Shown: positions 45,256 to 55,517 of the stretch, piece after piece | Layout of the letters: each line of letters begins with the position of its first letter | Numbering within the stretch: the stretch's first letter is position 1 | Origin: Sunxiuqinia indica | GTDB lineage: Bacteria; Bacteroidota; Bacteroidia; Bacteroidales; Prolixibacteraceae | Reading direction: 5' to 3' | Length of the DNA: 64,000 nt | Assembly (NCBI RefSeq): GCF_009847015.1 | Contig: NZ_WVEM01000017.1 | Span: 47,969 to 111,968 of the forward strand | Made by a program: the position numbers and the translations under genes | The notes under the pieces: generated by a model | What the model saw: the letters and a program-made list of their open reading frames with translations, nothing else | Database searches by the model: none | What the model was told of the DNA's origin: nothing

Positions 45256-47712
45256 ATGAAAACAATTCCAACGCTGTCTATTCTTCTGATTTTGGTTCAG
45301 TTGTCCTGCCAACAAAAAGTTGCTGTTGAAGACAATAAGCAAATTAGTTTTGTTGCTCCAACGAATACTGAACGAATGCGCTTGTTCGATGATAACTGGC
45401 GTTTCGCAAAAACATCGAATGAGGACGCCATCTCACCAGATTTTGATGATCAATCATGGCGAGTGCTTGATTTGCCCCACGATTGGAGTATTGAAGACCT
45501 GCCTGAAGGGGAAGGAGTGATCGGGCCATTTTCTAAAAACAGCCCGGGAGGAGTCTCTACGGGATTTACGATTGGTGGCACCGGGTTTTACCGAAAGACT
45601 TTTTCTGTTTCTCCAAAGGACCAGGGAAAGATTTTTACCATTTATTTCGATGGGGTTTATATGGAGTCTGACGTATGGATCAACGGGCATCACCTTGGCT
45701 TTCACCCCAACGGATATACACCTTTTTACTATAACCTTACCGATTACTTAAAAGCACCTGGCGAGGAGAATGTTCTTGTAGTTCGCGCAAAGAACATTGG
45801 CGAAAACAGCCGTTGGTATTCCGGTTCGGGTATTTACCGGCATGTCTGGCTTCGGGTGACCGACCCGTTGAATATTCCGGTGTGGGGCGTTTTTGTTAAA
45901 ACAGTTGGGGTGGATGAAAAATGGGCTACAATTGACGTTTCGACAACGGTTCAAAACCAGGGAGAAAAAGTGAAGACATTTGTATTCCGGCAGGAGGTTG
46001 TAGATGCCGAAGGAATTACCCTGGTTGAAATGCAGGGGAAAATGCCTACAGATGGTAGCTCTCTGCCAATGGAAACAAGTTTTGAAATTGAAAACCCGGA
46101 ACTCTGGTCCCCTGAGCACCCGAATCTTTACACATTGAGAACGGAAATCAGGGAGGGAGACAGCCTGGTGGATCTTGTGGAGACCCGGTTTGGTATCCGG
46201 ACACTGGATTTCAGCCCGGACAATGGTTTTCTGCTGAACGGAGAACCGGTTATTTTGAAAGGGGCCTGCCTGCACCATGATAACGGCATCCTGGGGGCGG
46301 CAACATTTGACAGGGCAGAGCAGCGAAAGGTAGAACTGATGAAGGCTAACGGTTTTAACGCGATCCGTACCAGTCATAATCCGCCATCACAACAGTTTTT
46401 AGATGCTTGCGACCGTCTTGGGATTTTGGTAATGGATGAGGCTTTTGACCGCTGGGAAGAACCAAAGAAACCGGATGACTACCATCGTTACTTTAAGCAG
46501 TGGTCAAAAAAGGACATTCAAAGCATGGTTATGCGCGATCGGAACCACCCGTCCATATTTGCCTGGAGTTATGGCAATGAGATTTATGAGCGGGCGGATT
46601 CTTCGGGCATCCGTATTGCAAAAGAGTTAATTCGGGCCATTAAGGAGAAGGATAACACCCGACCAGTTACCCAGGCTATTTGTGGTTTCTGGAACCATCC
46701 GGGGGATCGGCCGTGGTCAGATTCAGCACCCGCATTCGAGTTGATGGATGTTCATTCCTATAATTACCAGTGGAAACAATATGAAAACGATCATCAGCTT
46801 TTTCCTGAACGGGTAATAATTGGTTCCGAAACTTTTGCAGTTGAAGCCTATGAAAATTACAAAATGGCACTTGATAAGCCTTATGTAATTGGGGATTTTG
46901 TTTGGACGGGGATGGATTACCTTGGAGAGGCCGGCATTGGGCAGGCTTCTCTGGACTCGGTACAAATGGCTTATCCCTGGTTTAATGGATATTGCGGCGA
47001 TATTGATCTGCTTGGTTTTAAGAAGCCGCAATCCTACTACCGCGATGTTGTTTGGGGAAGAAGTGGTCTGGAGATAGCAGTTGAGAAGCCGGCACCGGAA
47101 GGACACCAATGGGAGATTAGCAAGTGGGGCTGGCGGAATGAATTACCAAGCTGGAATTGGTCTGGTTTTGAAAATCATCCGATGGATGTATTCGTGTATT
47201 CTCCAGCTAAAAAAGTGACGCTGATGCTGAATGAAGTGCAGGTTGCTGAGAAATTTGCTACCGACAGTTCCCAATATGTTTTCCATTTTAAAGTGCCATA
47301 TCAACCGGGTGAGCTGACAGCAATTGCATATAACGGAGATGACGAACTCGGACGGAAAACCATTCAGACAACGGGGAAAGCGTCTCAGATAGCGTTAAAA
47401 GCAGAAAGGGAAGCGATCGCTGCCAATAAAAATGACCTGGCATACATTGAGATCAATATTCTTGACGAGAATGGCCGATTGGTGATGGATGATGATCAGA
47501 AAATAACGTTCTCGGTTGAAGGCGACGCAAAGATTATTGCAGTTGGAAACGGAAATCCTACCGATATGAAAAGCTTTCAGTCCGATAGTTGTATGACATA
47601 TTTAGGTCGATGTATGGCAATTTTAAGGCCAGGGGGTAAAGTGGGGTATGTAAATGTTACTGCCAAATCCAAGTCACTCAAATCTGATGGCATTGACGTA
47701 ATGATTAAGTAG
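45256..47712 (+). CDS. GH2 family beta-galactosidase-like enzyme (large type), lipoprotein
   Basis: 818 residues; lipobox Cys16 (LSC). Domains: jelly roll (~38-205), immunoglobulin-like (~210-320), TIM barrel (~325-620), then C-terminal DUF4982-like and Big-like beta domains. The barrel has N-H-P-S-I-F-A-W-S-Y-G-N-E (acid/base Glu442) and I-I-G-S-E-T-F (nucleophile Glu525), then G-D-F-V-W-T-G-M-D-Y-L-G-E-A. This architecture is the BgaA/LacZ-like type common in glycan loci. The middle third reads by eye as more GC-rich than neighbouring genes, a hint of a separate origin that needs a composition count. Confidence 0.92.
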   Translation: MKTIPTLSILLILVQLSCQQKVAVEDNKQISFVAPTNTERMRLFDDNWRFAKTSNEDAISPDFDDQSWRVLDLPHDWSIEDLPEGEGVIGPFSKNSPGGVSTGFTIGGTGFYRKTFSVSPKDQGKIFTIYFDGVYMESDVWINGHHLGFHPNGYTPFYYNLTDYLKAPGEENVLVVRAKNIGENSRWYSGSGIYRHVWLRVTDPLNIPVWGVFVKTVGVDEKWATIDVSTTVQNQGEKVKTFVFRQEVVDAEGITLVEMQGKMPTDGSSLPMETSFEIENPELWSPEHPNLYTLRTEIREGDSLVDLVETRFGIRTLDFSPDNGFLLNGEPVILKGACLHHDNGILGAATFDRAEQRKVELMKANGFNAIRTSHNPPSQQFLDACDRLGILVMDEAFDRWEEPKKPDDYHRYFKQWSKKDIQSMVMRDRNHPSIFAWSYGNEIYERADSSGIRIAKELIRAIKEKDNTRPVTQAICGFWNHPGDRPWSDSAPAFELMDVHSYNYQWKQYENDHQLFPERVIIGSETFAVEAYENYKMALDKPYVIGDFVWTGMDYLGEAGIGQASLDSVQMAYPWFNGYCGDIDLLGFKKPQSYYRDVVWGRSGLEIAVEKPAPEGHQWEISKWGWRNELPSWNWSGFENHPMDVFVYSPAKKVTLMLNEVQVAEKFATDSSQYVFHFKVPYQPGELTAIAYNGDDELGRKTIQTTGKASQIALKAEREAIAANKNDLAYIEINILDENGRLVMDDDQKITFSVEGDAKIIAVGNGNPTDMKSFQSDSCMTYLGRCMAILRPGGKVGYVNVTAKSKSLKSDGIDVMIK

Positions 47713-47758
47713 ATATTATAGTATAAAAATAAATTCAGAACAAAAAAAAGAAGAGTAA

Positions 47759-48970
47759 ATGGAGATTAAAATTAGAGGACTTTTTCAAAAAGTACTGTGT
47801 GTAGCCTTTATTGGGATACTAACTTTGAATGCAAGTTGCACGAATACAAAGGAAAAGGAAATTGAGCAGGTTATTAATGATGCGTTAAATAAATCAGTAA
47901 AGCAGAGTCTTTTAATGGCAGAGAAATATGCGGATCAACCTCTGGTTTTGCCACGATCCTTTGTTGATGGAGAAATGACTACATCTGACTATGGTTGGTG
48001 GTGCAGTGGTTTTTTTCCCGGAGTTTTGTGGTATTTATATGAGGATAGTGGTGACGAAGAGTTGTTAAAATACGCCCAACAATATACCCAAAGAATAGAA
48101 GATGCCAAGTATATGACAAGTAATCATGATGTTGGATTTATGCTGTATTGTAGTTACGGGAATGGATTGAGAATAACAGGAGACTCTGCATACAACGAGG
48201 TACTGCTTACGGGGGCAAAATCGTTGTCAACACGATACCGGGAAAAGATGGGATTAATCAAGTCGTGGGATTTCAATGAAAAAATCTGGCAGTACCCCGT
48301 GATTATAGATAATATGATGAATCTGGAATTGTTGTTGTGGGCATCGAAGGCTTCAGGTGATAGTATATTTAAGCATATTTCAGTATCGCATGCCGATAAA
48401 ACAATGGTCAATCATTATCGTCCGGACTACAGTTGTTTCCACGTGGTATCGTATGACACGGTGACTGCTAAACCGCATGCCCAACAAACGTTCCAGGGAT
48501 ATAGCGATGAATCATCCTGGAGCAGAGGACAGGCCTGGGGATTATATGGCTTTACTTTTATGTTCCGCGAAACAAAAGAGAAAAGATACCTGGATCAGGC
48601 TAACCGGATTGCATCTTATTTACTGAATCATCCAAATATGCCGGAGGATTATATTCCTTATTGGGATTTTGATGCTCCCGAAATTCCGAAAGAAGAACGG
48701 GATGCTTCTGCTGGGGCCTTAATCGCATCAGCCTTAATAGAATTAAGCAGTTATGTAGACAAAGATTTAGCGGATAAATATTTGACTGTTGCCGATAAGC
48801 AGATTCGGACACTGGCTTCGGATGAATATACCGCTAAAGTGGGAGAAAACGGAAATTTTATTCTGATGCACAGTGTTGGGTCTAAACCCCACAACTCAGA
48901 AGTTGATGTGCCGTTGACTTATGCCGATTATTATTATGTAGAAGCGCTTATGAGGTATAAAAATCGATGA
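47759..48970 (+). CDS. GH88 family unsaturated glucuronyl hydrolase, lipoprotein
   Basis: 403 residues; lipobox Cys23 (NASC). The (alpha/alpha)6 fold is marked by G-W-W-C-S-G-F-F-P-G, H-D-V-G-F-M (Asp124), D-N-M-M-N-L-E-L-L (Asp184) and D-E-S-S-W-S-R-G-Q-A-W-G-L-Y-G; the two Asp match the catalytic pair of unsaturated glucuronyl hydrolases. GH88 acts on 4,5-unsaturated uronic acid ends left by polysaccharide lyases, so its presence implies that a lyase acts upstream. The BNR_4 protein at 7558 is the best lyase candidate in the window. Confidence 0.92.
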   Translation: MEIKIRGLFQKVLCVAFIGILTLNASCTNTKEKEIEQVINDALNKSVKQSLLMAEKYADQPLVLPRSFVDGEMTTSDYGWWCSGFFPGVLWYLYEDSGDEELLKYAQQYTQRIEDAKYMTSNHDVGFMLYCSYGNGLRITGDSAYNEVLLTGAKSLSTRYREKMGLIKSWDFNEKIWQYPVIIDNMMNLELLLWASKASGDSIFKHISVSHADKTMVNHYRPDYSCFHVVSYDTVTAKPHAQQTFQGYSDESSWSRGQAWGLYGFTFMFRETKEKRYLDQANRIASYLLNHPNMPEDYIPYWDFDAPEIPKEERDASAGALIASALIELSSYVDKDLADKYLTVADKQIRTLASDEYTAKVGENGNFILMHSVGSKPHNSEVDVPLTYADYYYVEALMRYKNR

Positions 48971-49119
48971 ATAAAACAGCACAAAATAAATAGTGAGCTT
49001 GGGGGTGGAGATGGAATAGATATGTCGCTACCAAGTTTATAGAACTAAAGATAGAATAGATAGGTTTTGTGTTTAATATTAATATACAGTGAGTTGCAAT
49101 AATAAAGGAAGAAGATATT

Positions 49120-51315
49120 ATGGGAATGTTTAAATCCATTTTTTGCCTGTTTTTTTTACTTTACTTCTTTTCCGTGTCATTTGCTCAGGATAATTTTTCG
49201 GTGTTAAATCCAAACTACATGAAGGACAAAGTTTGGATAAAATATACGGACAATCAGCATGCCTTGTATCAATATATTTATGATTTAGCAGGAGAATCTC
49301 TGGATGACCGACAAGTACAAATTTCCAAGCTCCAGTCTGTCGAAGATTGGCGGAGATATTTGGAACAGACTCGTGATAAACTTACTTCACCGGTTGCCAA
49401 ATTTGAAAAGACACCGTTGAATGCAAGAATTACAGGTAAGCTTGAAAGGGAAAATTTCCGGGTTGAAAAAATTGTTTATGAATCGCACCCTGGATTTTAT
49501 GTGACGGGAAGTTTGTTCATTCCTAAAAATATGAAGAACCCACGTCCTGCGATTCTTTATTCGGTTGGTCACTCGCAAAATTCTTTTCGCAACAAGGTAT
49601 ACCAAATTAGCATACATAATTTAGTAACAAAGGGGTTTGTTGTCTTTTCTTTTGATCCGATCGGACAGGGGGAGCGGACTCAATATTTGAATGAAGAAAC
49701 CCAAAAGTCTAATATAGGAGGAAGTACACAAGAACATTCATTTGCTGGCGGGCAATGTTTATTAGCTGGATATTCTATCAACGATTACTTTTTATGGGAT
49801 GGAATACGTGCATTGGATTATTTAAGTTCACGTCCCGAAGTTGATGCCACCCGGATTGGAATGACCGGCAGATCGGGTGGTGGGCAACAAACAGCAATGC
49901 TTTCAGCTGTTGATAAACGAATTTACGCTTCTGCACCTGAATGCTACATTACAAGTCACCGGCGCTTGCTTGAGTCCATCGGGCCACAGGATGCGGAACA
50001 AAATATGTTTAACGGATTGAAGCTTGGTATAGATCACTCTGATTTATTGATGGTTCGTGCTCCTAAGCCTACAATGATAATTACAACCACTCAGGATTTT
50101 TTCAGCATTCAGGGAGCACGGGAAACGTATGCTAATGCAAAGGAGATTTTCGGGAAACTGGGTCATTCAGAAAATATGACTATGGTGGAAGCTGACGGGC
50201 CTCATACTACTAGAAAAAAGAATAGGGAAAGTATGTATCGGTTTTTTCAAAAAAAATTGGAGCTACCAGGTTCATCTGAAGATTTAGAAATTGATTTATT
50301 CCCGGATGAGGAGCTACAGGCTTCTCCAACAGGGCAGGTTACCACTTCCTATCAAAGTAAAATTGTTTTTGATTTAAATAAAGATTTAGCCGGAGAATAC
50401 ATTAATCAGCGTTCAGTTACCGATCCTTCTAGCCTGAATAAAAATAAAAACGTCATTCTTCAAAAGGTTAAGGAGCTTTCCGGATATGATCCTGATCGGA
50501 AGATTGAGTCAGTGGTATTTACAGGTAAGATTGAGAAGAGAAATTATAAAATTGAGAAGTATTTTATTCAGAGTGAGGATTTTGAGTATCCCATTCCATT
50601 TGTATTTATCAAACCATACAGCAATGACAAAAGGCCATTGTTAATGTATTTCAACTCTACAGGAAAAGAGGAATTATTGAAAAACGAAGCAGAGATTGAG
50701 AAGTATATTGAAAAAGGTTATTCAATTTTGGCCGCAGATGTTCTGGGAACAGGAGAATTGAAAAATACGGATGAGCGAGGAGACGCCTTTATTCAAGGAG
50801 TTTCCTATAATCTTTTCATCGGAGCAAATCTCGTGGGCAAAAGCATTGCAGGTATCCAAGCCAGCGATATGCAGTTGCTTTTTAATTATATCAAGCAAAG
50901 GCCAGATGTTGACCCTGAAAACATTACTTCATTGGTAAAAGATGAACTTTGTTCTTCGTACCTGCATTTCGCCGCATTCCAGAATGAGATTGATAAAACG
51001 ATATTAGTGAATCCTTTGGTTGCGTTTGAAGATATCATCAATAGGCGCTATTATCACCCCAAATATATTTGGACGGCAGTTCCCGGAGCAGTTCAATACT
51101 ATGACCTGTCGTATCTGGAAGCATCACTTGCACCTTCCGAGTTGATAATTATTAATCCGGTTAATGCCAAAGGGGAGACGGTTTCTCAGGAAACGGGTAT
51201 CAGAATTTTTTCCTTCCCGAAAAAGGCATTCGCATTACAAGGAGCGGATGATAAGATAAAAACGTTGTTTTCCGGAAAGAATAATCAGAGTGAACAAATA
51301 GAGAGAATACTTTAA
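49120..51315 (+). CDS. Double-domain acetyl-xylan-esterase-like alpha/beta hydrolase, secreted
   Basis: 731 residues with a signal peptide (to ~S-F-A-Q); ATG 49126 is also possible. The first half (~90-390) is a full hydrolase with G-R-S-G-G-G (Ser252), A-P-K-P-T-M-I-I-T-T-T-Q-D acid region and D-G-P-H-T-T His. The second half (~420-731) repeats the fold (P-F-V-F-I-K-P-Y, V-L-G-T-G-E-L) but where a nucleophile elbow is expected it has K-D-E-L-C-S-S (residues ~607-613) with no G-x-S-x-G, so it looks catalytically dead. Similar double proteins exist in glycan loci. It lies 149 bases after GH88, a gap without a gene. Confidence 0.78.
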   Translation: MGMFKSIFCLFFLLYFFSVSFAQDNFSVLNPNYMKDKVWIKYTDNQHALYQYIYDLAGESLDDRQVQISKLQSVEDWRRYLEQTRDKLTSPVAKFEKTPLNARITGKLERENFRVEKIVYESHPGFYVTGSLFIPKNMKNPRPAILYSVGHSQNSFRNKVYQISIHNLVTKGFVVFSFDPIGQGERTQYLNEETQKSNIGGSTQEHSFAGGQCLLAGYSINDYFLWDGIRALDYLSSRPEVDATRIGMTGRSGGGQQTAMLSAVDKRIYASAPECYITSHRRLLESIGPQDAEQNMFNGLKLGIDHSDLLMVRAPKPTMIITTTQDFFSIQGARETYANAKEIFGKLGHSENMTMVEADGPHTTRKKNRESMYRFFQKKLELPGSSEDLEIDLFPDEELQASPTGQVTTSYQSKIVFDLNKDLAGEYINQRSVTDPSSLNKNKNVILQKVKELSGYDPDRKIESVVFTGKIEKRNYKIEKYFIQSEDFEYPIPFVFIKPYSNDKRPLLMYFNSTGKEELLKNEAEIEKYIEKGYSILAADVLGTGELKNTDERGDAFIQGVSYNLFIGANLVGKSIAGIQASDMQLLFNYIKQRPDVDPENITSLVKDELCSSYLHFAAFQNEIDKTILVNPLVAFEDIINRRYYHPKYIWTAVPGAVQYYDLSYLEASLAPSELIIINPVNAKGETVSQETGIRIFSFPKKAFALQGADDKIKTLFSGKNNQSEQIERIL

Positions 51316-51340
51316 AAAAAACAAATTAAAAAAAATTATA

Positions 51341-53617
51341 ATGTTAAAAAATACATTTTCAGCAATTCTGATAATTGGCCTCGTTATGGTCGGTTCATCT
51401 GCAATCATGGCAAAAGGCGATGATATTTCGAATAAAGTTGAGGATTTGATATCAAGAATGACCCTGGAAGAAAAAGTCGGTCAATTACAACAGTATTCCA
51501 CCCGATGGGAAATGACAGGTCCGGTGCCTGATGGAAAGGTAGCACAAGAAATGCATAAAAACATTAAAGATGGCTTGGCTGGTTCTATGTTGAACATAGC
51601 TGGAGCTGAGGCCACTCGTAAAGCACAAGAGATGGCTGTGAATAACAGTAGACTGGGAATTCCAATGATTTTTGGATACGATGTTGTTCATGGATATAAA
51701 ACCATATTTCCTATTCCGTTGGCGGCAGCTGCAAGTTGGGATGTTGAAGCAGTAAAAACCAGTGCAAGGGTAGCTGCAAAAGAGGCTGCTGCTGATGGTT
51801 TACATTGGACTTTTGCACCTATGGTTGACATTTCGCGAGATGCACGGTGGGGGCGCGTAATGGAAGGAGCAGGCGAGGATCCTTATTTAGGATCTGTTAT
51901 GGCAAAGGCTCAAGTTGAAGGTTTTCAGGGGGGAGATTTAACTGATGAAACCACCATTGCCGCATGTGCCAAGCATTTTGCAGCCTACGGCTTTGTTGAA
52001 GGAGGACGTGATTATAACATCGCTGATATCGGTGAGTCAACACTGAGAAATGTTGTTCTTCCTCCTTGCAAAGCATGCTCAGATGCGGGAGTTGCTACAT
52101 TTATGAACTCGTTTAACGAGGTTGATGGAATCCCGGCTACTGGCAATGCTCATTTACTGAGAGATATTTTAAAAGGAGAATGGGGATTTGATGGCTTTGT
52201 TGTGTCTGATTGGGCTTCGATTGATGAAATGCGTTTTCATGGAGTGGCTGCCAATAAAAGTGAGGCTGCTCTTTTAGCGATCACAGCAGGTTCTGATATG
52301 GACATGGAAGGACATTGCTATTTTCCAAATCTTATTGGAATGGTCGAAAAAGGGGAGGTTGATGAAGCACTGATTGATGATGCAGTTCGGCGGATTCTGA
52401 CTATTAAATTCAGGTTGGGATTGTTCGATGATCCATACCGATATTGCAATCAAAATGTCGAAGAGGTTTTCCTTAGTGCTGAACACCTGGAAAAAGCCCG
52501 TGATGTGGCTCGAAAAAGTATTGTTTTGTTGAAAAATGAAAATCAGTTGCTGCCATTAAGCAAAGAAAATAAGAAAATTGCGGTTATCGGTGATCTAGCC
52601 GATGACAAAGATACTCCGTTGGGAAACTGGAGAGGAAGAGGCGGACGAAATATGGCTGTATCGTTACTGGAAGGACTCCAGAATGCTGTCGAAAATAAAA
52701 GCCTTGTAACCTTTGAACAGGGACCTGTTTTTGCTGAAAACCTTCCTCAATTCGGGACTTTAGTACAAATTAATGAAACAGATCGAACAGGATTGACAGA
52801 AGCAGTTGAAGCTGCAAAAGATGCCGATGTGGTTGTGTTGGCATTGGGCGAAAATTGTTTCCAATCAGGAGAGGCAAGAAGCCAATCTGAAATTGGACTT
52901 AAAGGACTTCAGCAGGAGTTGCTTGAGGCTGTTTGCGCCGTGAATAAAAATGTTGTAGTTGTTTTGATGAATGGTCGGCCGATGGCTATTAGTTGGATGG
53001 CAGAACATGTTTCGGCAATCGTCGAATCCTGGCATTTAGGATCGGAAGCAGGAAATGCAATTGCTGATGTTTTATTCGGAGATTATAATCCTTCGGGTAA
53101 ATTACCAATGTCTTTCCCTCGCACTGTTGGGCAATGTCCGATATACTACAATCATAAAAACACGGGTCGTCCGGCAGAGAATGAAGAAGACTATATGTTT
53201 ACGACCAGGTATGTCGACGAAAAAGTTAGTCCGCTATTTTCATTTGGATACGGACTTAGCTATACAACTTTCGACTATTCAGGATTGGAGCTCAGCAATC
53301 GGGATATAACGAAGGGTGATACGCTGAAAGTTGCAGTTAATTTGAAGAATACAGGAGAAATGGATGGGACAGAAGTGGTTCAGCTTTATATTAGAGATTT
53401 AGTAGGAAGTGTGACTCGACCGGTAAAAGAGCTAAAAAATTTCAAAAAGGTTTTTCTAAAGTCAGGAGAGACAAAAAAAATTGAGTTTGAATTAACTGTG
53501 GAAGATCTGACATTCTATAGTAAAAAAGGCGTTTGGGAAGCTGAACCTGGCGAATTTCATTTATGGGTGGGGACAAACTCAAGCGAAGGACTCCAAAGCC
53601 AATTTTATTTGAAGTAA
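51341..53617 (+). CDS. GH3 family beta-glycosidase, periplasmic
   Basis: 758 residues with a signal peptide (to ~I-M-A-K). N-terminal barrel: H-W-T-F-A-P-M-V-D-I-S-R-D-A-R-W-G-R, A-C-A-K-H-F-A-A-Y-G, and V-V-S-D-W (nucleophile Asp290). The second alpha/beta domain (~380-600) and the C-terminal fibronectin III-like domain (~650-755; F-G-Y-G-L-S-Y-T-T-F) complete the BglX-type architecture. The family hydrolyses beta-glucose, beta-xylose and related exo linkages; BglX-like members are usually broad. Last of the densely packed enzyme genes before the rearranged region. Confidence 0.93.
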   Translation: MLKNTFSAILIIGLVMVGSSAIMAKGDDISNKVEDLISRMTLEEKVGQLQQYSTRWEMTGPVPDGKVAQEMHKNIKDGLAGSMLNIAGAEATRKAQEMAVNNSRLGIPMIFGYDVVHGYKTIFPIPLAAAASWDVEAVKTSARVAAKEAAADGLHWTFAPMVDISRDARWGRVMEGAGEDPYLGSVMAKAQVEGFQGGDLTDETTIAACAKHFAAYGFVEGGRDYNIADIGESTLRNVVLPPCKACSDAGVATFMNSFNEVDGIPATGNAHLLRDILKGEWGFDGFVVSDWASIDEMRFHGVAANKSEAALLAITAGSDMDMEGHCYFPNLIGMVEKGEVDEALIDDAVRRILTIKFRLGLFDDPYRYCNQNVEEVFLSAEHLEKARDVARKSIVLLKNENQLLPLSKENKKIAVIGDLADDKDTPLGNWRGRGGRNMAVSLLEGLQNAVENKSLVTFEQGPVFAENLPQFGTLVQINETDRTGLTEAVEAAKDADVVVLALGENCFQSGEARSQSEIGLKGLQQELLEAVCAVNKNVVVVLMNGRPMAISWMAEHVSAIVESWHLGSEAGNAIADVLFGDYNPSGKLPMSFPRTVGQCPIYYNHKNTGRPAENEEDYMFTTRYVDEKVSPLFSFGYGLSYTTFDYSGLELSNRDITKGDTLKVAVNLKNTGEMDGTEVVQLYIRDLVGSVTRPVKELKNFKKVFLKSGETKKIEFELTVEDLTFYSKKGVWEAEPGEFHLWVGTNSSEGLQSQFYLK

Positions 53618-53737
53618 ATCGAAAAACATTAGATTTTAAATCTGAAGTTTTGGTTGTGACGCATTGTGTTCGGTTGTTGATATGTGAATTTATATATGGA
53701 ACAGGAGTGATAACTCTAACGAAATAATTTAATAAAA

Positions 53738-55396
53738 ATGAATCGAATAAAAAGTCCGTTTTCAATACTAGTTTTACGTTGTACTATTATTCTTTTTCTA
53801 ATGCCGGGGTTATCTTCATGCCAACGGGCTGGAAATAGCAACGAAGCTGATATCATTATTTATGGTGGAACTTCTTCTGGGTTGGCAGCAGCAATTCAGG
53901 CAAAGCGAATGGGGAAGTCCGTTATCGTTCTAGAACCTTCGGGAAGAATAGGAGGCTTGACAACTGGTGGACTAGGACAGACCGACATTGGGAAAAAACA
54001 TGCCATTGGTGGTATTGCCCGGGAATTTTATCAGAACATCAGAAAGTATTATGACAATGCGGATAACTGGAATTGGCAGGATCGATCGGAATACAAAGAT
54101 GGAGGGCAAACCAGAACCGGAGAAAGTGAAGATGCTATGTGGACCTTCGAGCCGTCCGCGGCTTTAATTGTATTTCAAAATATGGTCAATTCAGAAGCTA
54201 TTGATATTAGGTTCAATCATAGGCTTGATCTAATCCAGGAGGTAACGAAGGAAGGTGGAAAGATTATGTCGATTTCCATGGAGAATGGAGAAGCTTTCCG
54301 AGGGAAAATGTTTATCGATGCAACCTATGAAGGAGACCTGATGGCAAGAGCAGGAGTATCGTATACGTTTGGGCGGGAAAGTGTCAGTCAGTATGGTGAG
54401 TCCCTAAATGGAGTGCAAACCAAACGGGCAACACATCATCAATTTAAGGATGGAGTAGACCCATATGTGATAGCAGGAAATCCGGAGAGCGGATTGTTGA
54501 AAAATGTTTTCGAAGAAGCAGGAGAAGAAGGCAGTGCAGACAAAAAAATTCAGGCATATTGTTTCCGGATGTGCTTAACTGATTTGCCCGAAAATAGAAT
54601 TGCTATTAAGAAACCAGCCGGGTACGATGAGCAAGAGTATGAACTTTTATTTCGGGCTTTTGAAAAGGCAGATTTGTGGCCACTATTTATCATGTCGAAA
54701 ATGCCAAACAGGAAAACGGACTCCAATAACTATGGCTGTTTTTCTTCAGATTATATCGGAATGAATTACGACTATCCGGACGGAGACTATGAGACCAGAG
54801 AGGCGATTATTAAAGCTCATAAAAACTATACGCTGGGATTGTTGTGGACCTTGGCTAATCATCCTCGTATTCCTCAAAAAATTAGAGATGAATATAAAAA
54901 ATGGGGTTTGCCAAAAGATGAATATATAGAATATGATAACTGGTCGCCACAGTTGTACATTCGTGAAGCCCGCCGTATGGTTAGCGACTATGTGATGACG
55001 CAACATCATTGTACTCAGGATTCTATTTCCGCAGAACTGTCGGTTGGTCTTGGAGCGTATACGATGGATTCTCACAATGTTCAAAGATACCTTACAAGTG
55101 ATGGATTTGTGAAAAATGAAGGGAACATAGAGGTCGGAGGATTTGGTCCCTACCCAATTGATTACCGTTCAATTGTTCCTAAAAAAGATGAATGTAGTAA
55201 TTTGCTTGTGCCTGTTTGTTTGAGTGCAACGCACATTGCTTTTGGCTCTATCAGAATGGAACCTGTTTTCATGGTATTGGGACAGTCGGCAGCCACAGCG
55301 GCTAGTTTGGCAATTGACAATCAAGTGAATGTTCAGGAGGTTGAATATCGTCAGTTAAGAGAAAAATTGCTGGATTATAAACAGCGGCTCCAGTAG
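53738..55396 (+). CDS. FAD-dependent oxidoreductase lipoprotein (FAD_oxidored type)
   Basis: 552 residues; the N-terminus ends in a lipobox (L-S-S-C), so it is exported with its dinucleotide-binding fold. I-I-I-Y-G-G-T-S-S-G-L-A-A-A-I-Q-A with E-P-S-G-R-I-G-G is the FAD-binding start. F-I-D-A-T-Y-E-G-D-L is the usual second motif. The family is common in glycan loci and its substrates are unknown; oxidation of sugar hydroxyls is plausible. Its last ~113 codons are duplicated at 57362-57700. It is followed directly by an AraC-gene remnant on the opposite strand. Confidence 0.85.
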   Translation: MNRIKSPFSILVLRCTIILFLMPGLSSCQRAGNSNEADIIIYGGTSSGLAAAIQAKRMGKSVIVLEPSGRIGGLTTGGLGQTDIGKKHAIGGIAREFYQNIRKYYDNADNWNWQDRSEYKDGGQTRTGESEDAMWTFEPSAALIVFQNMVNSEAIDIRFNHRLDLIQEVTKEGGKIMSISMENGEAFRGKMFIDATYEGDLMARAGVSYTFGRESVSQYGESLNGVQTKRATHHQFKDGVDPYVIAGNPESGLLKNVFEEAGEEGSADKKIQAYCFRMCLTDLPENRIAIKKPAGYDEQEYELLFRAFEKADLWPLFIMSKMPNRKTDSNNYGCFSSDYIGMNYDYPDGDYETREAIIKAHKNYTLGLLWTLANHPRIPQKIRDEYKKWGLPKDEYIEYDNWSPQLYIREARRMVSDYVMTQHHCTQDSISAELSVGLGAYTMDSHNVQRYLTSDGFVKNEGNIEVGGFGPYPIDYRSIVPKKDECSNLLVPVCLSATHIAFGSIRMEPVFMVLGQSAATAASLAIDNQVNVQEVEYRQLREKLLDYKQRLQ

Positions 55397-55517
55397 ATTG
55401 AATTTACTTGAACCTCAGTTGGACTGCCGGCGACTGTTTTCTGTAAAGTCCTGGCGATTCTCCTGTTTCCTTTCGAAAAAGGTGATGAAAATTACAGGGG
55501 CTTTCAAAGCCGCATTC
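55058..55517 (+). repeat. Direct repeat copy A (460 bp)
   Basis: Collinear with 57362-57821 at a constant offset of 2304 bases, no indels, about 27 mismatches by hand count (~94% identity). It spans the last 113 codons of the FAD oxidoreductase gene and the 3' end of an AraC-type gene on the - strand. Nine of the mismatches fall in the first ~42 bases and about eleven in the AraC part; the middle is nearly identical. Confidence 0.92.

Noticed and set aside
45748..46377. Long antisense open frame (209 codons) within the large GH2 gene
   Set aside because: Fully overlaps a strongly supported GH2 coding region on the other strand, has no recognisable motif or start context, and arises from codon bias in the GC-richer part of that gene.
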